43,465 nt of DNA, taken from Verrucomicrobiota bacterium. Lineage in GTDB: Bacteria; Verrucomicrobiota; Verrucomicrobiia; Verrucomicrobiales; DEV007. This document shows, in pieces, positions 20,305 to 27,520 of the stretch. The notes under the pieces were generated by a model, which did not search any database, was not told the DNA's origin, and worked only from the letters and a program-made list of their open reading frames with translations. The translations under genes and the position numbers were made by a program. Position 1 is the stretch's first letter, and each line of letters opens with the position of its first letter. The stretch is taken from contig QQNE01000031.1 in assembly GCA_003402735.1 (NCBI GenBank), positions 1 through 43,465 on the forward strand, in the 5' to 3' direction.

Positions 20305-21047
20305 GAAACCGTCTCGGTGGGCAGGTTTTTGAGTTCGTCTGCGGCCTGGAGGCGGTTTTGCACCTGGGTATCCGTGAGGATTTTGCCGTCCCGCATCACG
20401 ATGATTCGTTTGGCGTGATTGGCCACCTCCGGTTCGTGCGTCACCATCAGGATCGTGATGCCCTGGTCATTGAGCCGTTGAAAGATGCCGAGGATCTCGC
20501 AGCTGGTGCGGGAGTCGAGGTTGCCCGTCGGTTCATCCGCGAGGAGGAGGACGGGATCATTGATGAGGCTGCGGGCGATGGCGACCCGTTGCTGCTGGCC
20601 GCCGGAGAGTTGGTTCGGGGTATGACCGGCTCGTTTGCCGATCCCGACCATTTCGAGGGATTGAAGGGCCTTTTTGCGTTGTTCCGCTGCGGAGAGTGGG
20701 TTGCGGCGGTAGAGCATGGGGAGCTCCACATTCTCCACGGCGGAAGTTCGGGCGAGGAGGTTGAAATTCTGAAAGACAAACCCGATCTTGCGGTTGCGCA
20801 GATCGGAGAGCTGATCCCGGTTCAACGAGGAAACCTGAATGCCGTCGAGCAGGTAACTGCCCGAAGAAGGTCGGTCGAGGCAGCCGAGAATGTTCATGAG
20901 CGTGGACTTGCCGGAACCGCTGGTGCCCATGACGGCCACGAACTCCCCCTGCAAAATGGTCAGGGAGACGCCGCGGACGGCATGGACCGGTTCCTCGCCC
21001 GAGGCGTAGGTCTTGCAGAGGTCCTCCAGTTCGATGATCGGCGTCAT
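20301..21047 (-). CDS. MacB/LolD-type ABC transporter ATPase
   Basis: This is the ATP-hydrolysing subunit of the MacAB-like pump. Its 248 residues (start ATG 21047, preferred over an in-frame TTG at 21056) contain Walker [10 protein letters not shown] at 41-49, the Q-loop VFQNFNLL near 91-98, the signature LSGGQQQR at 147-154, Walker B VLLLADEP at 166-173 followed by TGNLDS, and the H-loop MVTHE. These spacings are typical of the MacB/LolD family. A C-terminal tail of about 25 residues follows the core. It overlaps the permease gene by 4 bases and lies 20 bases downstream of the adaptor. Confidence 0.95.
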
Positions 21048-21067
21048 GGTGGACAAACGGACGCGGC

Positions 21068-22273
21068 TTAACGGTGCGGCATGCGCCCCCCGAAGGAGCC
21101 GGACGAGGGGGGCGGACCGGACGGGCCCGCTCCCGGGGTGAACTGATTGGTGATGAGCTCTCCGCCCTCGGTCAGGCCCCCGGTGATTTCCGTGTAGATG
21201 CCGTCGGTCAAACCGGTGGTCACTTCCACGGGCTCAGGCTGGCCGTCCTTGAGGACGTAAACCCGCTTGGATGGTGGACCACCGCCGTTGCCTCCGCCCG
21301 GGCGTCCCTCTCCGCGGGAGCCTGAGGGTGGACCGGAGGCGTTTTTCTGCGATGGCTTGAAGCGGAGCGCGGAATTGGGGACCGCGAGCACGTTCTCCCG
21401 CTTGTCGAGCACGATCGAGACATTCGCGGTCATTCCCGGCCGCAATTCCAGTTTCGGGTTGGCCACTTCAATCACGGTGACGTAAGTGACCACGTTTTCC
21501 ACGGTGATCGGCGCAAAGCGCACCATCTTCACCATTCCCCGGAACGTCCGCCCGGCGAAGGCATCGACGGTGAACTCGGCTTCCTGTCCCTCCTTGACGC
21601 CGCCGATGTCGGCCTCGGAGACATTGGCCTCGATCTGCATTTTGGAGAGATCGTTGGCGATGGTGAACAGCTTGGGGGCGGTCATCGCCGCGGCCACGGT
21701 CTGGCCTTCGTTGACGTCCCGCGAGATGACGATGCCGTCCACGGGAGCGGTGATGGTGCAGCGATCGAGGTCCACGGTGGCGCGGTCGAGCTGCGCTTGG
21801 CGCATCATCACCATCGCCTTGGCTTGGTCCAGGTCGGCCACGGCCTTATCGAGGTCCGCCTGGGTGCCGGCATTGCCCGTGACCAGTTCCTGTTGACGTT
21901 TTTCATTGAGCCGGGCCAGTTCGAGCGAGGCCCTGGCGTTGGCCAGTTCGCCCTCGGCCTGGTTTTTGGTGGCGCGGTAGGTGGCGGGATCGAGTTGGGC
22001 GATGACCTGGCCGGCTTTCACCGGGGTGTTGTAGTCTGCCACCAGTTTCTGGATGATCCCGGAGATCTGGCTGCCGACTTCCACCGTGACGATGGCGCTG
22101 AGTTGGCCGGAGGCGGTCACGGTCTGGACGATGTCCTGCCGTTTGGCCACCGCGGTCTGGTATTGCGGCTCGGCCTCTTTTTTGAAGATCAGGGGACGAC
22201 CAAACCAGACACCGGCGGCCACGAGGGCGATCCCGGTCAACCAGGGAATGAAGGGAAATCTGACGGCATTCAT
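21068..22273 (-). CDS. MacA-like periplasmic adaptor (HlyD/RND family)
   Basis: This periplasmic adaptor links the inner-membrane MacB-like permease to the TolC-like channel. The 401-residue product has an N-terminal membrane anchor (about 8-25), a split biotinyl-lipoyl domain (VEVGSQISGIIQKL and the later DRCTITAPVDGIV), an alpha-hairpin coiled coil in between (about 105-175), and beta-barrel and membrane-proximal domains with RPGMTANVSIVL. A Gly/Pro/Ser-rich insert at about 308-335 (GPPSGSRGEGRPGGGNGGGPP) and a Gly/Pro/Ser-rich C-terminal tail are unusual and look disordered. Its ATG at 22273 overlaps the TolC-like stop as ATGA, so the two are coupled. Confidence 0.94.
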   Translation of the reverse strand: MNAVRFPFIPWLTGIALVAAGVWFGRPLIFKKEAEPQYQTAVAKRQDIVQTVTASGQLSAIVTVEVGSQISGIIQKLVADYNTPVKAGQVIAQLDPATYRATKNQAEGELANARASLELARLNEKRQQELVTGNAGTQADLDKAVADLDQAKAMVMMRQAQLDRATVDLDRCTITAPVDGIVISRDVNEGQTVAAAMTAPKLFTIANDLSKMQIEANVSEADIGGVKEGQEAEFTVDAFAGRTFRGMVKMVRFAPITVENVVTYVTVIEVANPKLELRPGMTANVSIVLDKRENVLAVPNSALRFKPSQKNASGPPSGSRGEGRPGGGNGGGPPSKRVYVLKDGQPEPVEVTTGLTDGIYTEITGGLTEGGELITNQFTPGAGPSGPPPSSGSFGGRMPHR

Positions 22274-23592
22274 GGGGCCACTTTGCGAACTCGTTCCTCT
22301 TCCAGAACCCCGGTCACCTGATCGAGTCGCCTGAGAGCCAGTTCATACCCGTAAATTTGCACCGCCAAATCCTTTCGCGCGTTGTTGAGGGTGCGCAGGG
22401 CATCCAGAACATCGATGGCCCGGGCGGTTCCGGCGCGATACTGGGTCTGCACGTCCTGGTAGGCCTGCGATTCGGCGTCCACCTGTGCTTCCAGCGCGTC
22501 GATGGTCTCGTCGAGACTCCGCACCGCCACGAAGGCATTGGTCACTTCTTCCTGCACGGTTTCCCGGAACTTGGCATAATCTTCCTCAGATTGCTCCACC
22601 TCGATGCCCTGCCGCTTGAGGTCGATGGCGCGCTGACCGGCGTCGACGAAGGGGAATCGCACCGCGAGAACCGCCTGCCAATCGCTCCGGTTGAGGTTCC
22701 CCGAAGCCTGCGTCCCGGAGGCACTGGCCTGTCCGCTGAGAACCGGGGCGTATTGGGCCCGGATCTCTTTGCGACGCTCTTTTTGCTGCAGGATCACCAG
22801 TTCCCGCGCCTTCAAGTCCTCGCGCTCGGTGAACGCGGTCACCAGCAACCCGTCGAGCGCGTCCTGGGGCGGAGGCGTCCGGTTGAGGGGCGGCTCGGTG
22901 AGGCGGAAGGTCCGATCTCGGAAATCGAGGAGGTTGCCCAGCACGTTGCGTTTGACGGTCAAATCGTTCTGCGCCTGGATCAGGGCCCGACGGTTTTCCT
23001 CCGCGGAGGCCTGGGCCCGCAGCACATCCGCCCGGGTCACCGCTCCGGCATCGGCCCGTTTGCGCGCCACCGCCAGGTTCTCCTCCGCCAGGCGGAGCGT
23101 TTCCTCGCTCACCCGCACGATCTGTTGTTGCGAGAGCACTTCAAAAAAGGCGCTGGCCACGGAAAACAGCGTCTGCCGGATGGCGGCCTGATACTCAAGC
23201 CGGGTTGATTCCGTGATCAGCTTGCCTCGGCGATAGGCTGGGAGAAGGGTGAAATCAAGGAACGGCCAGGTCAGGTTCAGACTGGTTTGATTCGAGGTCA
23301 GCGCCCCGCCGGACACATTTCCAAGGCTGCTCGTGAAGCCCCGGTTCGCCCCGGTGCGATCGCTGCGGTTGGACGAGGCGTTGCCCGTGATCGTGGGCAT
23401 CAGGCGGGTCATGGCACTGGCCGGTTCCAGGGCCCCTTTGCGCGCTTCCGCATAGGCAATCGCCAGCGTCTGGTCCGTGGCCAGGGCAAGATCGTAAGCC
23501 GCGTCCAAAGTGAGGACGCGGGACGGTTCGCCGGGAGCGGCGGCGGCCAGGCACACCCCTGCGGAAACGATCAGCGAGAGACGCAAAAACAT
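22270..23592 (-). CDS. TolC-family outer-membrane efflux protein (MacAB operon)
   Basis: This is the outer-membrane channel component of the tripartite pump. The 440-residue product starts with a Sec signal peptide (FLRLSLIVSAGVCLAAAA, likely cleavage near residue 19). Two outer-membrane efflux protein repeats follow, each with a long coiled-coil pair. Examples are AEENLAVARKRADAGAVTRADVL in the first half and DVQTQYRAGTARAIDVLDAL in the second; this R/G-A-x-x-x-D-V-L pattern is typical for TolC. Aromatic girdle residues sit in short strands between them. It is the first gene of the operon. The promoter should lie in 23593-23804, the divergent gap to the transferase-like gene. Confidence 0.94.
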   Translation of the reverse strand: MFLRLSLIVSAGVCLAAAAPGEPSRVLTLDAAYDLALATDQTLAIAYAEARKGALEPASAMTRLMPTITGNASSNRSDRTGANRGFTSSLGNVSGGALTSNQTSLNLTWPFLDFTLLPAYRRGKLITESTRLEYQAAIRQTLFSVASAFFEVLSQQQIVRVSEETLRLAEENLAVARKRADAGAVTRADVLRAQASAEENRRALIQAQNDLTVKRNVLGNLLDFRDRTFRLTEPPLNRTPPPQDALDGLLVTAFTEREDLKARELVILQQKERRKEIRAQYAPVLSGQASASGTQASGNLNRSDWQAVLAVRFPFVDAGQRAIDLKRQGIEVEQSEEDYAKFRETVQEEVTNAFVAVRSLDETIDALEAQVDAESQAYQDVQTQYRAGTARAIDVLDALRTLNNARKDLAVQIYGYELALRRLDQVTGVLEEERVRKVAP

Positions 23593-23804
23593 AGAGGGTG
23601 AGTGGCCTGTTCGACCAAGGCTACGCCAAAAATTGCCTGGGTGGTGACAAGGTTTGGAATTAAATTTTTCATTTCGGATAGCCTGATATTTAGCGAAATC
23701 GTAAGTTTATCCCGTACGCGTCGCAAGCCGTTTCTCTCAATTTTCTCCCTTTGCGGCCTCGCTTCACCGAGGCAGAATGCAGAGCTGGTTTTGTTCCTGG
23801 ACCG
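23593..23804. promoter_or_regulatory. Divergent intergenic region, efflux operon and transferase-like gene
   Basis: This 212-base gap separates the minus-strand efflux operon from the plus-strand transferase-like gene. Its centre (about 23650-23710) is A+T-rich compared with its surroundings, as expected for promoters. I see no convincing -35/-10 pair, operator repeat or terminator, and no coding sequence. Confidence 0.4.
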
Positions 23805-24467
23805 ATGAAATCGCCTCCGTTGATCATGGAATCATTTCGGCTCCCATTCGTCGCTCCGGAGGGAATGGACGAACTTTGGTCGCGGGGTTGGCGGCATTTC
23901 GGCCCTGAATTTTTTCGTTACAGCTTCGTGGAGATCTCCGGCAAGTGGGAGGTTGTGCTGCCCTTGCGGGTCGATTTGGAGAAGTTCGAGCCGACCAAGA
24001 GCCAGCGCCGGAATCTGCGGAAAAACGCGGGGATCGATCTTTGCGTGCGCCCCGCTAGTCTGACCCTGGAAGCTGCGGCGCTGTTCTCGCGGCACAAGAC
24101 GCGCTTCGTGGAAAACGTGCCGGACTCGTTGGCCTCGTTTCTGGGGCCGGCGCCGGGGACGGTGCCGTGTGCTTGCCTGGAATTGCGTTGCCAGCTCGCG
24201 GGGGATCTCGTGGCCCTGAGCTTTTTTGATCTGGGGATCTGCAGCGTTTCGAGCGTGTATGGGATGTTTGAGCCGACTCATGCCTCGCGCGGGCTCGGCA
24301 TTTTCACCCTGCTCCAGGAAATGGAATGGGCCCGGGGGCGAGGGTTGCGTTATGTCTACCCGGGGTACGCCACGGTCGGCCCGAGCCATTACGATTACAA
24401 AAAGCAGTTCCGCGGCCTGGAGGCGTTTGATTGGAGTTCTGGCACGTGGCAGGCGTGGGAAGGTTAG
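23805..24467 (+). CDS. Arginyl/leucyl-tRNA-protein transferase-like GNAT protein
   Basis: This 220-residue protein resembles the ATE/Bpt family, which transfers amino acids from tRNA to protein N-termini for N-degron degradation. It keeps KFEPTKSQRRNLRKN, matching the SQRR signature that joins the two halves of the family, and a C-terminal GNAT-like domain with SVSSVYGMFEP, RGLGIFTLLQEMEWARGRGLRYVYPGY and DYKKQF. The N-terminal half is reduced: the Cys-rich CxxC-type segment, which in family members binds an iron-sulfur cluster or metal, is replaced by KWEVVLPLRV. It may have a changed substrate or act as a plain acyltransferase. The start is ATG 23805; ATG 23826 is an alternative. Confidence 0.78.
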   Translation: MKSPPLIMESFRLPFVAPEGMDELWSRGWRHFGPEFFRYSFVEISGKWEVVLPLRVDLEKFEPTKSQRRNLRKNAGIDLCVRPASLTLEAAALFSRHKTRFVENVPDSLASFLGPAPGTVPCACLELRCQLAGDLVALSFFDLGICSVSSVYGMFEPTHASRGLGIFTLLQEMEWARGRGLRYVYPGYATVGPSHYDYKKQFRGLEAFDWSSGTWQAWEG

Positions 24468-24502
24468 GATGGGCGGGGACAAGGCCGCTCACAAACCATC
24501 AT

Positions 24503-25273
24503 TCAGTTCGCGGAGCCGTTCGTTGAAAGAGTTTTTGGATTTCGGTCAGGCGGACGGCGGTTTTTGCGGGCCATGCGCCGCTCAATGAGCAGACCCACGG
24601 CTGGGCCAAGGCTGAGCAGAAGGAGGGCCCATCCCGTCGCCATCCCCCAAAAGGTGAGGAGCGGAGCGCAGCAATCGTCGCGGCGGCGGGAGAGGAGATG
24701 GCAGGGGACGGCAATGAGCAATTCCAGGACGCTGCCGACGAGGATCCAGTTGAGGAATCTCACGGCCAAGCCTGCGGGATCAGCTTCGCGGGTCGCTTTT
24801 TGAATCAGGATCCACCACACGGCCCACATGCCGCCCATGAACCCGAAGAACAGGGTGGGCGGGAGCCAGCGATCTGCGAAACCACCGGGAATGTGTCGGT
24901 CGATCGACTTGGCCACCCGATCCACGCCCTTCAAGCTGTCGTCGCCTCCGGCGGCTGCGGCCAGGGACAACAAGATTGCGGTGGTTAGCAGTGTCAGGCA
25001 AAACGCGGCCGCGATCACGGCGGGCCAGACCTTGCGCCGCGCTTTGGGGCGTTCCTCGTCGGGGCGGATCCGGATGAGCAAGACGCCTTGCGCGATGACC
25101 AGCAGCACGGTCCAAGAGACGAACACAGGATTCTGGAAGATGGGAGGGCGGTCGTTTCCAGATCGTTGGGCCAGGGCCCAAAATCCCAAGGGATCGATGC
25201 TCATCATCAAGATGAGCCAGAACCCAATCATCACCGGAATGGACCAGAACCTCACGCCGGCGGAGTTTACCAT
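24503..25273 (-). CDS. Membrane protein with Cys-His...Cys-Cys motif next to the M50 protease
   Basis: I cannot name this 256-residue protein. It has about six hydrophobic segments: near 10-28, 43-62, 78-100, 125-150, 170-192 and 205-230. Between the last two lies a conserved-looking polar loop VPCHLLSRRRDDCCAP with C191, H192, C201 and C202, which could bind a metal or form disulfides. A basic cytoplasmic tail follows. It lies 30 bases downstream of the M50/HlyD fusion gene on the same strand and is probably the last gene of that operon, so it may work with the exporter. The ATG at 25273 is preferred to an upstream TTG at 25294. Confidence 0.72.
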   Translation of the reverse strand: MVNSAGVRFWSIPVMIGFWLILMMSIDPLGFWALAQRSGNDRPPIFQNPVFVSWTVLLVIAQGVLLIRIRPDEERPKARRKVWPAVIAAAFCLTLLTTAILLSLAAAAGGDDSLKGVDRVAKSIDRHIPGGFADRWLPPTLFFGFMGGMWAVWWILIQKATREADPAGLAVRFLNWILVGSVLELLIAVPCHLLSRRRDDCCAPLLTFWGMATGWALLLLSLGPAVGLLIERRMARKNRRPPDRNPKTLSTNGSAN

Positions 25274-25303
25274 CCCTGGTGCCGCGGATGGCAAGAAAAT
25301 GCC

Positions 25304-27517
25304 TCAAGTTGCGGGTCTTGTTCGCTCCAGCCAGTCGCGCACCAGGGCCGCGATCCGGTCCGCCAGGGCTTGGCGTCTTCCGCTGGGAAGGGTCACCCGG
25401 CCGCGTTCCCCCTCGAGAAAATTTTCCGGGCCCGGGCCCAGGGAGCCACGGACCATCACGCGCGGCTCGACCAGTTCGTGACCGGCAATGCCCCCGCCCC
25501 GGTCCTCGTGCACTCGGCGAACCGCCAACGGTCCCTGGAACGCGGTCATGAGCGATGCGTGACCGGGTTGCAGGGTCGCTTCCGGAGCCACCTGCTTGAT
25601 CCCGATGGGGTGGGAGCCGGCTCGACCGGCCGATTCGAAGAGGGCCGGGCGCTGTTCCGCCAGGGCGGTGCGGAAGGCTGGGGCGTCGCCCGGTTCCGCC
25701 AGGATGAGGATCTCGCGTTCCCGGGGGTCGGCCACCTCCAGGAGCAACTGGCCGCTCTGAATCCAGGTGCCCTGCAAATCGGCGAGGTGTTCGCCAACGA
25801 CGACGCCGTCCCTCGGGGCCCGGAGGGTGAGGGTCTCCACGTGGGTGCGCAGTTCGGTCAGTCTGCGCTCGAGGGCGGCGAGCGTTTCGCACTCGGCGCG
25901 GTGGGCCCCCGCGTTGTTCCCGGCCAGAAAGGCATCCCGACGGAGGAGGCTGCGGCTGACATCGAGCGCCGCTTGGCGGAGCCGGGCGGTTTGCTCGTGA
26001 TTTTCCAGGAGGATCAAGGGGGCACCGGCCGATACGGTTTGTCCGGGGTGGACCGCGACGCTGGCGAGGAAGCCCGGGCAATCGGCCCTGACCTCGCCCC
26101 CGCTGGTGGACCGGACCACGGCCGGAGCGGAGATGCTGGATTCCCAACCGGACAGGAAGACGAGGGCGGTGCAGGCCAAGCCGATGACGGCGAGGCGTCC
26201 GGCGATCTTCCACGGCGAGGAACCATGGGCCCGGGCGGTGGCAAACTGGCGGGAGAGCGCGCGCCCCTGCGTGAGTCCGTGGGTGCCGCCGACGAGGAGG
26301 GCCAGGAGAAGGCCTGCGCCGTGGAAAAGATGCGTGGCGGTCACGAGGAGTCCGGCGAGAACCATCAGGCGCCACGCGGCCGCGGCCAAACCGTAGCCGG
26401 TGACCAGCCAGAAATTTTCCCCCGGCCAGAGTGGGGAAGCGACATCGCGATGGCCGAGAACCCAGCGTTGCAGGAGCCAGGTGACCATCTGTTGCCCGCG
26501 GGTGGCCAGGTTGGGTTGCCCGGCCAGATCGGAAACGATGTAGTAGCCATCGAACCGCATCAGGGGATTGGCATTGAAAAGGAGGGTGGTCACGCCGGAG
26601 ACGAGCATGACCTGGTGCAAAACGGCGCTGGTCAGGGTGCCGGGGGCCATTTGGGCCCAGCACAGGGCGGCCAGTGCGGCGAGAAACGCCTCCCCGTAGA
26701 TGCCGGCGGCGGCGACCTGGATGCGGGCCCATCGGGAAGGGAACCGCAGGCTGGAAGTGGCGTTCACGTAACCGAGCGGCGTGACCAGAAGCAGGAAGGC
26801 CACTCCGATTTCCGGCACCTCCCCTCCGTGTCGTCGGCAAAAAAGGCCGTGCCAGAGTTCGTGCCAGGCTTTGAGAAGCAGTGCCGCCGGGATCAGCGGC
26901 CAGAGGTTGCCCACCTGGAAAACTCCGGAGGTTTCGGAAACGAACCGGTGCCACTGGTCGGTCACCGCCCAGGCGGCGGAAGGGATCAGGACGAGCCAAA
27001 GGAGGAAGAACCACCGGCCCGTCAGCCAGCCGGCATGCCGCGCCAGCCAGGAAAAAAATGCGTCTGGGTTTCCCAGTGGCAGGCGCCAGCAAAGCAGGCT
27101 TCCGGTCAGGCCGAGCAAGCGGGTGCTGTCCGTCCCTTTCGTCAGGTCCCGCTCGACCCGGGCGGCATGGTCGGCATCCGCGGCCTCGATCAGACCGGAG
27201 TCCACCAGCGATCGGAACAGGGAGACGGCTTCGCCCTCGTGAAAGGCTCCGGCCTGTCCTTGTTCCGAGTTCGGATTGGCGAAGCTGGCCACGATCTCCC
27301 CGAGGGTCCGGGAACCATCGAGGGAGCGGGCGAAGCGGTATTCCCGTTCGCCGAGTCGGAAAAACTTTCCGTGCAGGGGATCCTCCAGCAGGAAACCGGG
27401 GGCGAGACCGGTGTCCGGGCGGAACCGGAGTTCTGGGCGCAGCTTGGGGCGGGCCGCTTCCAATTCCCGGACCGCAAAATCCGGGGAATGCGGGGTGGGG
27501 GGCGGCACCGTCTCCAT
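25304..27517 (-). CDS. PqqD-like domain / M50 metalloprotease / HlyD fusion protein
   Basis: This is a 737-residue fusion. The N-terminus (about 29-118, including LEDPLHGKFFRLGEREYRFARSL... and a C-terminal helix ending GLIEAA) resembles a PqqD-like peptide-binding domain, the fold that recognises leader peptides. A multi-helix membrane domain (about 150-440) carries the site-2 protease motif H219-E-L-W-H223 and the second M50 motif NANPLMRFDGYY with D323, so the zinc site looks intact. After a further membrane helix near 440-455, a biotinyl-lipoyl/HlyD arm begins (SAPAVVRSTSGGEVRADCPG) with a coiled coil near 510-560 and a second lipoyl half (TLRAPRDGVVVGEHL). Such a protein would recognise, cut and pass on a substrate in the inner membrane. 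It starts 3 bases after the GAF-HlyD gene; no ABC ATPase is nearby. Confidence 0.85.
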   Translation of the reverse strand: METVPPPTPHSPDFAVRELEAARPKLRPELRFRPDTGLAPGFLLEDPLHGKFFRLGEREYRFARSLDGSRTLGEIVASFANPNSEQGQAGAFHEGEAVSLFRSLVDSGLIEAADADHAARVERDLTKGTDSTRLLGLTGSLLCWRLPLGNPDAFFSWLARHAGWLTGRWFFLLWLVLIPSAAWAVTDQWHRFVSETSGVFQVGNLWPLIPAALLLKAWHELWHGLFCRRHGGEVPEIGVAFLLLVTPLGYVNATSSLRFPSRWARIQVAAAGIYGEAFLAALAALCWAQMAPGTLTSAVLHQVMLVSGVTTLLFNANPLMRFDGYYIVSDLAGQPNLATRGQQMVTWLLQRWVLGHRDVASPLWPGENFWLVTGYGLAAAAWRLMVLAGLLVTATHLFHGAGLLLALLVGGTHGLTQGRALSRQFATARAHGSSPWKIAGRLAVIGLACTALVFLSGWESSISAPAVVRSTSGGEVRADCPGFLASVAVHPGQTVSAGAPLILLENHEQTARLRQAALDVSRSLLRRDAFLAGNNAGAHRAECETLAALERRLTELRTHVETLTLRAPRDGVVVGEHLADLQGTWIQSGQLLLEVADPREREILILAEPGDAPAFRTALAEQRPALFESAGRAGSHPIGIKQVAPEATLQPGHASLMTAFQGPLAVRRVHEDRGGGIAGHELVEPRVMVRGSLGPGPENFLEGERGRVTLPSGRRQALADRIAALVRDWLERTRPAT

Positions 27518-27520
27518 GGG

